A stretch of 64,000 bases of DNA from Adiantum capillus-veneris (lineage: Eukaryota > Streptophyta > Polypodiopsida > Polypodiales > Pteridaceae): assembly GCA_014529385.2 (NCBI GenBank), contig CM043953.1, positions 77,306,872 through 77,370,871 on the forward strand. Direction: 5' to 3'. Positions 47,083 through 59,419 of the stretch are shown in pieces; position 1 is the stretch's first letter, and the number at the start of each line of letters is the position of its first letter. Below the pieces are notes generated by a model, which saw only the letters and a program-made list of their open reading frames with translations, did not search any database and was not told the DNA's origin. The position numbers were made by a program, and so were the translations under genes.

Positions 47083-47344
47083 TGAGGCGGTCCGGGGCGG
47101 GCAACAAGAAGAGCAACCTCTAGACACCCTTCAAGGCTCCCGTGCTGCTCAATGGGGCTGGGGCACAACACAACACAAACCAAAACAACAAACCCCCCGC
47201 CGAATCCCAACTACACAAGGGGCACCACCTAGTTAAAGAGCGAACTAGGACGCAAAAGAGGAGAATCGTTAGAGAAACCCACAAACAAGCAAGGAATTTA
47301 CACTAACCCTAACACCAATGGAACACTCTCACACACTAAAACAC

Positions 47345-47376
<32 letters not shown>

Positions 47377-49778
47377 GAGAGAGAGGGAGAGAGAGATGGT
47401 GCTCGGGCTGCTTTCAAGTGTATCGTTAGTGATCAAGCAAACATAAATATATATATGTAAGAAAGAGAGAGAAGGGGGAAGGGGGTGCTTGTTGCACTAA
47501 TGCCTTCTTACAAATCTGTCATGTTCAATCAAAGTGAGATTAGTATTTATTCAACATAGCCTGAGTAAATTACACCACAACACATCACAAGAAAAAAGCC
47601 ACCCCAATCACTGTCTTAAGGCCAGGGGAGTCCTCTCCACGCTGTCGCCCTCTTACAACATGTGGGATTTATGGCTAAATTGATAACAATACCCGGAGAC
47701 AAGCTATCAAGAACTTAAATAAAACACCAAGACACTTACACATCATTATTGTCCATGATTTCACGTTGGAAGGGAGACAAGGTATCCATGCTTAGTCCAA
47801 ATTCACCCTCCTTGATTCAGCAAATGTTGGGCTTACTCTAGTAGGAGAAATGATAGATTTCCTACTCTCAATTTAATGATCACTCTCTCTTACAATGGCA
47901 TAGAGTTCCCTTGCTAATCACCCCTAATACAACACATACATATGCCTAATGCCAATGAGATTCCACTCAAGAGCTCCTTCTCAAGAGATTGAGCTTGTCT
48001 TCTCAAGCTATAGCATAGTGCTCTTTCTTCTCCTCTTTTTGTGCTAGCTACACCCTTCTTTTATAGCAATTTTGAAGGCTAGGGTTACTCCTCTAACCAT
48101 GGTTGGGTTAGATTTTCAGCAATTTACCTAATTTCTTTTGCTTGTAATTATCAAGAAGTTGGTGGGGAAAGAGAGAGGAGAGAAATGGAGGTGATAGGAC
48201 TTTTCATAGTGGGTTAGTGTTAGTAGAGTTAGTATTAATTTACAAATGGAATTGGATATTTACAATGGGAGTATCCATGTAGGATACAAATAAGGAAGAA
48301 AAACTCTTAAGAGGTAAGACAAGGTGGATTTCTTACAAGGTTGATGCTCCAAGTGTCTTGAGTAGGGCCAATTTTGACGCTTGTTGACGGTCCACTAGCT
48401 TTGATGGTACATTTTTTCTCCACTCTTGACCTTCCTTGAGAGACAAGGTAATTGAAGCTGAGTAATCAACCACCATGATGCTGTCTTTTAAGAGAAGAGG
48501 CTGAATTTTGTGGTTTTTTTTATAGATATGGGTAATTTGGAGGAGGAAAAATGAGACTAGGTGGTCAATTTTGGAATGGAATTGTGTGTCGAGGTATGAG
48601 TTCACCATGGTTTCTCTTATTCTTCAAGGTTGAGGAGAAGGTGAGTAGGGTGCAGAGAGGAGTGGTGAGAGAGGTGGGGATGATGAGTGGAGAAGTGTGT
48701 GTGAAAGAGGAAAAACGATAAAGTGGAAGAGAGAGTTTGGTTGCATAGCATAGGAAAACTGGGGTCCACTAATAAAATCATAGCTCACAGCTCGTAGCTC
48801 AAAAAAATATGAAAAAATTTGAGGCAAAAGTTCAGCCCACGAGCTACAACTTTTGTTTGTATCACCTTTTCAAATTCGGAGAGCAAGTGAACTTTAAAAA
48901 TTCAGCAAAACCGACCGTTTTTATCCACTGCACAAGGTCCTTGTGGGGTCCTTCTTTGGATGATTCTTTTGAATACCTCCAAGAGTGAGCCCTCCATAGT
49001 GCATGTATGCATGCCACCTACCCTTGACCTTATTTGGTTGGTCTATAATTGAAGATATTGTTGAGATCATGATATAAATGAATAGTACAACTAAGAAAAT
49101 CAAATATTGAGGGGTCTAAAAAATATGTACATGTCAAATATAAATAATATAAGTGGAAAAAATATAAAGGGGTCAAAAGAAATCTCTCTCATTATGAGGC
49201 TACCATAAAAAGATAAATATTTTTGTTCTAATTTTTTAGAAAAAAAACAAAATAGATATAGGAAGGGAAAAATCACAATAGTGAAAAAATATACACATAA
49301 ATAAAACTAGTTGTTTTGGATTTTTGTTGGGGTGGAGTTACACCAAATATAAAAGAAGCTTACATGAAAATATTTCTATATGGAATAAAGAGTATGAAAA
49401 ATGGTAAGAAAAATTGTGGTAATGGTGAGGCAATGTACAGAGCATAAATAACACACACCTAGGTAGAAGTATTTAAATAAATACCAAAATAATTATGAAA
49501 AAATCTTTTATTTAGGCCCTATATACAAAGAAATATTTACATACGCATGGGCCATAATATACTTATATTTTTTATTTTTTATTTTTTTTTGGCTCAACTA
49601 GCCCAATGACTAGCTAATTGAGGGTTTTTTATTTCAGTAAGGAGATATGGGAAAAGTCCCCTAACTCACACGCACCTATATACAGTGAAAGGGTGAGGGT
49701 AACCACAGTGTTTGAGTGATTTGATAGGGTGAGATAACTCACTATGGCAATTACAGAGAGCCGAAAAAACGGCTATCA
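47083..49778 (-). repeat. 3' LTR of element E
   Basis: About 2696 bp. Includes a (GA)n run at 47344-47396 interrupted by C and G. A 91-codon frame (48608-48333) is open in both LTRs but shows no known domain; equality of the LTRs explains its conservation. Confidence 0.92.
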
Positions 49779-49796
49779 TTAGCCCTCCCCCAGGAT
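49779..49796 (-). other. Polypurine tract of element E
   Basis: Minus strand CCTGGGGGAGGGCTAA ends at the 3' LTR start. Confidence 0.8.
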
Positions 49797-49806
49797 GATG
49801 GTATAT

Positions 49807-51378
49807 TCATGTACCATCATAAAGAATCTTTTCCAAAGAGAGTGCTTTAGAGTCCTTGACAAGATCTTCATTGTTTGGCCCCTTGGAATTTTTGTTTGTA
49901 TTACACTCATGCTTCATGGAACAATACTTACATGGGATAGTTTCCTTTTGCTCTGGTAGATCCTTTGGTAGAAGGCGACTCAAGTAAGGCTTCAAGCGAT
50001 AGCCGTTTACCTTCCTGGAGTGCTCTTTCCCATTCAAGTCCATAAGTTGATAGTAACTTGAATTGAAAGCCTTCTTGACTATGTATGGCCCCTGCCATCT
50101 TGTGTCAAATTTGGCATCAAAACGATTATCGTGTCGATTGTCATACCTTAGCACAAATCTCCTTCATTGATGCCTTTGTCCTTCAGTTTCTTGTCAAGCT
50201 TCTCCTTTGTCTGTGTGGCTTTCCTCTTATAGCACTCGTATGCTGCTTCTCTTTTCCACTCAAGCTCAGCTAAAGTAAGAAGTCGATCCATCCATGCTTC
50301 TTGATCATCTTGTGTTGATTTTTCATGAAGTCGCATTGTTGGAATGTTTAGTTCAATTGGTTGTAAAGCCTCTTGACCATAGACCAAGTGAAATGGTGTG
50401 AACTCCGTGCTTCCCTATATGTGGTTCGATACGCCCACAAGGCACCATCCAAGAAGTCATCCCACAACTTTGTCTTGTTTTTCACCATCTTTCTAATGAT
50501 GTTTGTAATGACACCATTAGCTTTTTCTACCAAACCATTTGATTGGGGATAGTAGGGTGTACTCTGACGATGTAGAATGCGAAGTTCTTCACATACTTCT
50601 ATGAGAAATCCCTTTCTAAACCCTGGACCATTATCAGAAACAATCTCCAAAGGTGTGCCAAATCTACAACAAATGTGAGTGTAGACGAATTTGCTCACTG
50701 TCCTCTCATTTACCTTTGCCACACTTTGTGCTTCCACCCACCTAGTCATATAGTCTACAGCCACTAGAATGTAGAGTTTACCATTTTTTGTCCTAGGCAG
50801 AGGACCCATAGCATCAATGCCCCACTTTTCAAAGGGTCCATTTGCAAGCACAATTTGCCTTGGACCATAAATCAATCTTCTATTCCCATTTACCTGACAA
50901 TTGTGACAACTTTTACACCAATGTTGAACGTCCACATGCAAGCTTGGCCAAACATACCCGCAAGCAAAATCTTCTTCACAGTTGATTCTTGGGCAAAATG
51001 ACCACCACATGCCTCTTCATGCAAACCTTTTAGAATGGCTGGAATTTCCTCGATAGTTGGTACTCTTCTGCACACTTGATCCTTCCCTCTTTGATAGAGG
51101 GAGCCTTCTAGGAAGAGATAGAAACTTGCCTTCTTCATGAGTCTCCTCTTCTGAGCCTTCGTGAAGTCTTGTGGAAACTCACCCTTCAAAATGTAGCCAA
51201 TAATGGGAGCCAATGACTCCAATCCCTGGTATCTCGGTTGCTTGACAGCTGCTGCTACCATGATGACATGCACTTCTCTCTCAACACATGTAACTGCTTG
51301 TTGTGCAAGTAAATCGGCATCTTCATTTTGTTTCCTCGGAATATGATATAGTTGCACTTCTTCAAACTGATTAAACAT
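49807..51378 (-). pseudogene. Element E integrase
   Basis: Zinc-binding domain begins HEEACGGHFAQEST in the frame 51378-50890 and its CHNC half is in the next frame (51010), a shift near 50965. The catalytic core has all three acidic residues: WGIDAMGP, VSDNGPGF and GLVEKANG. A second shift near 50400 leads to the PIELNIPT region (50387-50148), and a third near 50150 to the C-terminal GPYIVKKAF module (50154-49807). No chromodomain was seen. Confidence 0.88.
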
Positions 51379-51426
51379 CCTACGAATGGCATGAACTTTT
51401 GTCCTTAAGCTTTCATTCTTGCATGC

Positions 51427-52131
51427 CTAAATGCCCAAAATCTGTTTAACAATGAGAAGTGCATCTCCCTTTACCATGAGACGTTTTATCCCTTGGCCAA
51501 TGCACATCTTCAAACCATGAAGTAGTGTGTCGTATTCTGCTTCATTGTTGCTAGTTGAACCTAGTAGATTGACCTTCTCTTTCATGATCACCTCTCCACT
51601 TGGGTTGAGCAACACTAGCCCTCCCCCTGCTTTCCCTGTGGCTCGTCGAAAAGCTCCATCAAAGAACAAGGTAAAAGCATTGGGAGTACTTTTTGATGGT
51701 GGCAATGGTAGGGTCTTTACTTGAGGCACCTTAATTTCCTTCTCATGTACCCTATAAGTGAGAATCCCTGCCAATTGTGCACGCACACTATCTTCTACCT
51801 TGAAAGAGTATTGGAACTCTTGCAACTCCATAATCCACTTTGAGATCCTAGTACTAAGATTCATTTGAGATAACACCCAAGGGAACAAATTTTCTGCAGT
51901 GAGAATTACAAAAGGTTTTGGTAGCAGGTAGGATCTAAACTTTCTCACCGCAAACTTGAGAGAAAGCATCATGAGTTCTGCTTCTGTGTAATCTCTCTCC
52001 AAAGCATTCATGATCCTACTAGCAAAGTAGATGGGTCGCATCCTTGTACTGTGGGGATCTTGTTGTAGCAACACAGCACCAATTTTTTCCCTTCCAACAC
52101 TAGAGCTAACAAGAATGTGTACTCCCAACAA
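51427..52131 (-). pseudogene. Element E RNase H pair (gypsy RNase H and additional RNase H)
   Basis: The frame starts in the first RNase H (VLLQQDPHSTRMRPIYFAS, then ERDYTEAELMMLSLKFAV). After a connection it carries a second RNase H with FTLFFDGAFRRATGKAGGG, NNEAEYDTLLHGL and VKGDALLIVKQI, holding the D-E-D pattern. It ends in a TAG at 51427-51429, then continues as the MFNQFEEVQLYHIPRKQNEDAD frame. Joined to the upstream reverse transcriptase through a frameshift near 52130. Confidence 0.88.
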
Positions 52132-55100
52132 GGAGGCATGAGTGTTGGTAGCTCTGACAAAATGACTTTAATGTTACAAAAATAATCTTCAAGCTCATCA
52201 GACCATGCAAATTCTACTTGTTGTGTCAACTTTTGCAAAGGATGAAGCAACTCCGAGGCTAAGTGAATGAAGCGTGACATATACTTCACCTCTTGAATGA
52301 AAGAGATGACCTCCTTAAGACTCTTCGGTGATGGGAGCTCAATAAGAGCCTTTGCCTTTGAAGGATCCACCTCAATGCCTTTATAGGAAACCTTGTGACC
52401 GAGCAAGATCACTTCATCCTCACCTATGTGGCACTTGTCGGGGTTGAGTTGACCTCCCATGTCGTAGAGCTTCTTTAAACTTTCTTCTACCCTTTGTAGA
52501 TGCAATGATTTTGAGCTATAAATGCAGAAATCATCAATGAACACCCTAATTGACTTTCCAAAGAATGCTTGAAACACCATGTTCATGAAACGTTGGAATG
52601 TTGCAGGAGCATTTGTCAGACCAAATGGCATGACTCTAAAACCATAACAACCCCAAGGAGTGATAAAGGTTGTTTTCAATTGATCTTCCAATGCGATACC
52701 TATTTGAAAGTAGCATGAGTAGCCATCACACACAGTGTACTTCTCATGACCAGCTACCTCATTTAGTATCTCATCCTGAATTGGGAGGGGAAAGTCATCT
52801 CTTTTTGTTGCCTCATTGAGTGGATGGTAATCCACACACACCCTCCACTTTCCGTTTTTCTTAGGAGTGACAACAACGGGAGAGACCCACTCTGAATTCT
52901 CCACTGGATAAATGAAACCTGCTGCTAGAATCTTTCTTACCTCCTTGAGTAAAGCCTGCTCCTTGATGACCCCTAGCCTTCGTAGCTTCTGAGCCTTAGG
53001 TGTGGCCTCTGGCTTCAACTCAATTTTGTGTTGAACACCATCTACTCCATGCACATCGGTGTAGTCTTTAGCAAAAAGCCTAGGAAATTTCCTTAGCACA
53101 CATTTGAACTCCTCTCTTTCATCCTTTGTAAGTGTTGTAGATAGCATACCTTCTAGCATTCTTTCATCTTCCACTTTTTGGTTCTCTTGGGAACCTACCT
53201 CCTCCAAACCTTGACAAGAGGTCTCTTGGTTGGTTGGCTTAAACCTTACCCCCGTGACTTTGATGGAAGACTCCTCTTCAGTAATGCTGCCGCTACTTTC
53301 TTCTTCTGAAGTGTTATCGGTCCAACCTTCTTCCGTCTCACTTTGAAATGATTCTTCATGGAGCTCCTCTTGGCGTAGCTCCTTCATGTCAAAGACAACC
53401 TTCTTATGATTGTCGTTCCTGCAAATTAGCTTTCCACTCTCCCAATCCTGCAAAGCTCGCATTTTCATTAGCCATGGTCTCCCTAGGATAAATGGGTAAC
53501 CATTTCCTTTGGTAGACATGACATAGAAATCCACTGCCTTCTTAATGCTAAAGGCCTCCACAAAAACATTTTTACAAATGCCTACGCACCTAGCCTTGCT
53601 ATTGTTTGCCATCTTGACCTTAATTTCAGGTGTCTCATGGATGTGCATGCCTAGTTTTTGCATGAGTCCCTCTGTCATGATGCAAATTTGTGCACCCCCA
53701 TCCACTAGACCTTTCCTAACCAATCTCCCTTTTATGTAACAATCTAGCATAGGTGTAATGTCCTCATTCATTTCAGCTTGTGCAATTTTTACAACAGGCA
53801 CACTCTCTTTTACCTTTCTCCTAGTGCTAACTGCCCTTGTTAAATCCCTCCTAACTTGTGGACATAATGCAAGAAATTGAGGCCATGAAATATCAGGACC
53901 CTTACCTCTCATGTCTTCCAACAAGTTGTACGGAGCCATACCATGTCCAAGAGGGAAGTCTTGGAGGTTGATACGACGTCGAGTCCTCTTGGTTTCCTTG
54001 GTTTCCTTTGCCTTCTTGCCTTGTCCATGGTCACTCTGTGATGTGACTCCTTCTTTCTCTTTACCTCGTCGAGTCCTCTTGGTTTCCTTGGTTTCCTTTG
54101 CCTTCTTGCCTTGTCCATGGTCACTCTGTGATGTGACTCCTTCTTTCTCTTTACCTTTTCCTCGGCCATGCTTAATGCCATTGGCTTCCATGTCAACCTC
54201 ATTTGAATTTTTCACCTCTACCACATGCACATTTGGATCTGACAAAGGTGGAACTCCTTCTACCCCTTGTGGAGGTGGTCTTGGTCCATTTGGCCTTTGT
54301 AGAAGCCTTGGTTGCTGACTAGTTCCTTCACCTGCATTCATCACTGGGTAATTCAAGTTAGGTCTCCCTGGCTCCCCACGGGGCCAAGGAAAATTATACA
54401 TCCCATGTCCAGACTCACCGCAATTCCAACATTGCAAGACTCTCCTAGGTCGTGGGTCTCGCTCTTCAAACTTCTTTGCTTGTCCCTTTGGACCTACAGC
54501 TTGTGCAAGGTGAATTGACAAGATGCTTAAAGATTCATTTAACTTCTCAATCACTTCCGTCGTTACCTCAGGAAGCTCCTTACATGTTGATGCTTGTGAC
54601 TTACCTTTGGGTCTAAGACCTTCTATTGGAACCTCCCCCCTTAAGCACTTGACTTTCCTATATTTCTCAGCAGCCCTAGTTTCAGCTGCATCAAAGGTAG
54701 CAGGTGCACCCGCCTCAACTTTTACCTTAAGGTCAGGAAAGAGTCCGGCTATGAACCTCTCCTTCTTTAGAAATTCTGCACCATCACCAGGGTTAGCAAC
54801 ATTTCGTATCCATAGAGCCCAAAGACGTAGGAACTCTTGCTTGTACAAGTAGTAGTCATCTAAGTCTTTTTGCTTATGAGAAACAATGTCTTGCCATAAT
54901 TTCTGAGTGTTTTGGGGATCAAAGAAGTATTTCTTGAAACGATTCAAAATTTCCGTGTAATTCCCTTTAACTTCCTCAGGCAAAGAGTCAAACCAAGTGC
55001 TAGCATCTTTCCTAAGGACCACCTCAAACATTTCTACACGTTCTTGATAAGTTACTATCCTCTTGATACGGCAAGACATCTTGAAATTCGCTAGCAATAA

Positions 55101-55166
55101 TTCTGCATCCTCTCCAGGCTCTCCAAAGAAAAGAGGATATCCAGACATTTGGCGTTGGATCTCCAT
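52120..55166 (-). pseudogene. Element E gag-protease-reverse transcriptase
   Basis: Open for more than 1000 codons. The likely start is ATG 55166 (MEIQRQMSGYPLFFGEPGED), since upstream residues lie in the leader. Gag has DASTWFDSLPEEV and a knuckle in which the last Cys is Phe (CWNCGESGHGMYNF). A 30-residue tandem duplication (RGKEKEGVTSQ...) follows at 53975-54160. Protease: LVDGGAQICIM, with DGG at the catalytic triad, and FILGRPWL. Reverse transcriptase: WVSPVVVTPKKNGKWRVCVD, GLTNAPATFQRFMN and the catalytic VFIDDF. The frame is lost near 52130 inside the RNase H. The loss of the knuckle Cys and the downstream breaks argue against function. Confidence 0.9.
53975..54160 (-). repeat. 90-bp tandem duplication inside gag of element E
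   Basis: Two near-identical 90-bp units (CGTCGAGTCCTCTTGG at 53977 and 54067) encode two copies of a 30-residue Lys/Thr-rich segment, keeping frame. Confidence 0.93.
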
Positions 55167-55765
55167 TGAATTGATTTCAAAGTGACGCGTTTTTGTTTTT
55201 TCTTTCTTTAAAAGATTTACACAATAATATTTTCTAAATTGCAATCTATTCTACAATAAAATAAAAATATTCACATCAAATGACCTATGATAATCAATAA
55301 GAGGTAGAATGACAGGGTTTGGTGACGTGAGAATTTCTCCTACTCTTTGGGCACCAAACATGAATACCATACGCTGTTGAAAATGGATTTTTCTACTAAT
55401 TGCAATGTTTACTCTAATGTGTGGAGTGAAATGAAAGGTAAAAACCTCTATTCCTGGGCCATTATCCATGGCCTATGCATGTCCTAATGCTTAAAATAAC
55501 ACAAAAATATAGACGTCCAAGCTAATATTGTACCTAATGAAAGGCAAAATAAAAGGATTTACCGAAGTGTTTATCTCGGCTAACCTAAGAGGACCTAAAA
55601 TCCTACGAATTACCCATTGAAATTGCAACTTAGTACTAACAATTATGTGTATCTTTTGCCTTGCAATGGGAATGAAAGGATCATACAAACTCTTTTGATT
55701 CATGCAAACTACTTGACTATGCTAAAAGTTGATCCTACACAAAAACATACACGAGTTGTTTTCCT

Positions 55766-55779
55766 CAGTGGGGGCACCA
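55766..55779 (-). other. Putative primer binding site of element E
   Basis: Minus strand TGGTGCCCCCACTG begins three bases after the 5' LTR. It starts with TGG as required, but I do not recognise the matching tRNA. Confidence 0.5.
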
Positions 55780-55782
55780 ATT

Positions 55783-56047
55783 TGAAGCGGTCCGAGGCGG
55801 GCAACAAGAAGAGAAACCTCTAGACACCCTTCAAGGCTCCCGTGCTGCTCAATGGGGATGGGGCACAACACAACACAAACCAAAACAACAAACCCCTAGC
55901 CAAATCCCAACTACACAAGGGGCACCACCTAGTTTAAGAGCGAACTAGGACGCAAAAGAGGAGAATCGTTAGAGAAACCCACAAACAAGCAAGGAATTTA
56001 CACTAACCCTAACACCAATGGAACACTCTCACACACTAAAACACGAG

Positions 56048-56097
<50 letters not shown>

Positions 56098-58475
56098 TGC
56101 TCGGACTGCTTTGAAGTGTATGGTTAATGATCAAGCAAACATAAATATATATATGTAAGAAAGAGAGAGAAGGGGGAAGGGGGTGCTTGTTGCACTAATG
56201 CCTTCTTACAAATCTGTCATGACCAATCAAAGTGAGATTAGTATTTGTTCAACATAGCCTGAGTAAATTACACCACAACACATCACAAGAAAAAAGCCAC
56301 CCCAATCACTGTCTTAAGGCCAGGGGAGTCCTCTCCACCCTGTCGCCCTCTTACAGCATGTGGGATTTATGGCTAAATTGATAACAATACCCGGAGACAA
56401 GCTATCAAGAACTTAAATAAAACACCAAGACACTTACACATCATTATTGTCCATGACTTCACGTTGGAAGGGAGACAAGGTATCCATGCTTAGTCCAAAT
56501 TCACCCTCCTTGATTCAGCAAATGTTGGGCTTACTCTAGTAGGAGAAATGATAGATTTCCTACTCTCAATTTAATGATCACTCTCTCTTACAATGGCATA
56601 GAGTTCCCTTGCTAATCACCCCTAATACAACACATACATATGCCTAATGCCAATGAGATTCCACTCAAGAGATCCTTCTCAAGAGGTTGAGCTTGGCTTC
56701 TCAAGCTATACCATAGTGCTCTTTTTTCTCCTCTTTTTGTGCTAGCTACACCCTCCTTTTATAGCAATTTTGAAGGCTAGGGTTACTCCTCTAACCATGG
56801 TTGGGTTAGATTTTCAGCAATTTACCTAATTTCTTTTGCTTGGAATTATCAAGAAGTTGGTGGGGAAAGAGAGAGGAGAGAAATGGAGGTGATAGGACTT
56901 TTCATAGTGGGTTAGTGTTAGTAGAGTTAGTATTAATTTACAAATGGAATTGGATATTTACAATGGGAGTATCCATGTAGGATACAAATAAGGAAGAAAA
57001 ACTCTTAAGAGGTAAGACAAGGTGGATTTCTTACAAGGTTGATGCTCCAAGTGTCTTGAGTAGGGCCAATTTTGACGCTTGTTGACAGTCCACTAGCTTT
57101 GACGGTACATTTTTTCTCCACTCTTGACCTTCCTTGAGAGACAAGGTAATTGAAGCTGAGTAATCAACCACCATGATGCTGTCTTTTAAGAGAAGAGGCT
57201 GAATTTTGTGGTTTTTTTTATAGATATGGGTAATTTGGAGGAGGAAAAATGAGACTAGGTGGTCAATTTTGGAATGGAATTGTGTGTCGAGGTATGAGTT
57301 CACCATGGTTTCTCTTATTCTTCAAGGTTGCGGAGAAGGTGAGTAGGGTGCAGAGAGGAGTGGTGAGAGAGGTGGGGATGATGAGTGGAGAAGTGTGTGT
57401 GAAAGAGGAAAATAATAAAGTGGAAGAGAGAGTGTGGCTGCATAGCATGGGAAAACTGGGGTCCACTAATAAAATCATAGCTCACAGCTCGTAGCTCAAA
57501 AAACTATGAAACAATTTGAGGCAAAAGTTCAGCCCACGAGCTACAACTTTTGTTTGTATCACCTTTTCAAATTCGGAGAGCAAGTGAACTTTAAAAATTC
57601 AGTAAAACCGACCGTTTTTTTCCATTGCACAAGGTCCTTGTGGGGTCCTTCTTTGGATGATTCTTTTGAATACCTCCAAGAGTGAGCCCTCCATAGTGCA
57701 TGTATGCATGCCACCTACCCTTGACCTTATTTGGTAGGTCTATAATTGAAGATATTGTTGAGATCATGATATAAGTGAATAGTACAACTAAGAAAATCAA
57801 ATATTGAGGGGTCTAAAAAATATGTACATGTCAAATATAAATAATATAAGTGGAAAAAATATAAAGGGCTCAAAAGAAATCTCTCTCATTATGAGGCTAC
57901 CATAAAAAGATAAATATTTTTGTTCTAATTTTTTAGAAAAAAAACAAAGTAGATGTAGGAAGGGAAAAATCACAATAGTGAAAAAATATACACATAAATA
58001 AAACTAGTTTTTTTGGATTTTTGTTGGGGTGGAGTTACACCAAATATAAGAGAAGCTTACATGAAAATATTTCTATATGGAATAAAGAGTATGAAAAATG
58101 GTAAGAAAAATTGTGGTAATGGTGAGGCAATGTACAGAGCATAAATAACACACACCTAGGTAGAAGTATTTAAATAAATACCAAAATAATTATGAAAAAA
58201 TATTTTATTTAGGCCCTATATACAAAGAAATATTTACATACGCATGGGCCATAATATACTTATATTTTTTATTTTTTTTATTTTTTTGGCTCAACTAGCC
58301 CAATGACTAGCTAATTGAGGGTTTTTTATTTCAGTAAGGAGATATGGGAAAAGTCCCCTAACTCACACGCACCTATATACAGTGAAAGGGTGAGGGTAAC
58401 CACAGTGTTTGAGTGATTTGATAGGGTGAGATAACTCACTATGGCAATTACAGAGAGCCGAAAAAACGGCTATCA
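55783..58475 (-). repeat. 5' LTR of element E
   Basis: About 2693 bp, near-identical to 47083-49778. (GA)n at 56045-56094 is uninterrupted apart from one C, unlike its partner. Confidence 0.92.
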
Positions 58476-59410
58476 TTGGCTCTTCTGGCACTGTCTCTAA
58501 ACGGCGCTTCAACTTTGTGGCTACCCTTGGAGCCTTAGGAGGCTCTTCTTCTTTGTCTTCCTTCAGCTTGAGCCAATCATTTTGGGAGGGAGGTAGAGGC
58601 CAATTTCCCTTGGCATGCAATGCTCCATAGATGACTTTCGTTATCAACTCACCAGGCACAATATAAGTGGGATTTTTTGTCCCCATTTTCACAAGGTTGT
58701 CGTGAATGTAAGCGGCATAGTTTATCTCCCTCAGGCGGCTCTTCTGCATCGCCCAAGTGAAAGTGGTGGCAATAGCTCTAGGTGGCATCCTGTATTTCTG
58801 TGGCCGCTTCGTACACATGTGGAAGTACTGATTGTATACTTGGCTCATGATGGCCACCTTCGGGTTTGCAATATCTTCAAATGTATAGTTATTTTTCTTC
58901 TCTAAGTAGACCTTAATGTCATCCTACCTCTCAGTCACACTATCTCCTTTGTTAGAGAGGTCAAGTGTTGTTGCCACCACCTTCTCTGTGATGCCAATCA
59001 TTGTATTAGGCTTGCCTTGCAGATCTGTAACTCTGGCTATGCCGTCCTCTTTGATTGTGGTGAAAAATTCCCACACTCTTTTAACATCAATCCCTGCTGG
59101 CAAGGCTTCAAATTAATTGTGGAGATCCAGTTTCTCCAAGTAGTCCCCCATCTTGCTCCTGACAAATTCATTGAGCTCTTGACGGATCATGGGTAGCTCT
59201 ACTGCATTTCCCTCCGGATCTTTAAACACTCCTTGGTAGATTCTCAGATCATTAGTTTCTAGTAGGTCATCTTGAATCCAAGTACTTGTGGGCTTCAGGG
59301 TTCCCTCTGGGATAACAAAAGGCTCCACTTCTTCCAAGTAGTCCTTGATACACATCCTCTTCTTCTTGCAGGTGACTTTGTGGCTGCCATGGATCTTGTT
59401 GCACTCAGTA
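58476..59410 (-). pseudogene. Unrecognised protein of element D, N-terminal portion
   Basis: Read right to left: a Cys/His-containing start (TECNKIHGSHKVTCKKKR), MCIKDYLEEVEPF at 59355, a TAA at 59113-59115, the same frame onward (LPAGIDVKRVWEFF), a TAG near 58925, then an open part from 58870 with KYRMPPRAIATTFTWAM, INYAAYIHDNLVKM and VPGELITKVIYGAL, ending PEEP where element E begins. The order (vREFY-like start, then a helical block with a late I-Y-H-L and L-I-x-x-I pattern) resembles the 'putative plant transposon protein' domain found in some plant retroelements; that is a tentative likeness only. Confidence 0.5.
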
Positions 59411-59419
59411 GTCCAAAGT

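Larger units (their letters stand above)
47083..58475 (-). mobile_element. Tat-like Ty3/gypsy LTR retrotransposon (element E)
   Basis: 11.4 kb, minus strand, with 2.69-kb LTRs (47083-49778 and 55783-58475) that are nearly identical by eye and begin TGATAG and end TCA on the coding strand. Order inside: primer site, gag, protease, reverse transcriptase, RNase H, a second RNase H, integrase, polypurine tract. The second RNase H after the first is the mark of the Tat group. It sits inside the unrecognised protein of element D. A clean 5-bp duplication was not found: GGTGG on the left, TTGGC on the right. Confidence 0.9.

Noticed and set aside
48333-48608. 91-codon frame conserved at 57031-57306 as a gene
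   Set aside because: The two copies are the same because they are LTRs of one element; no domain or codon evidence.
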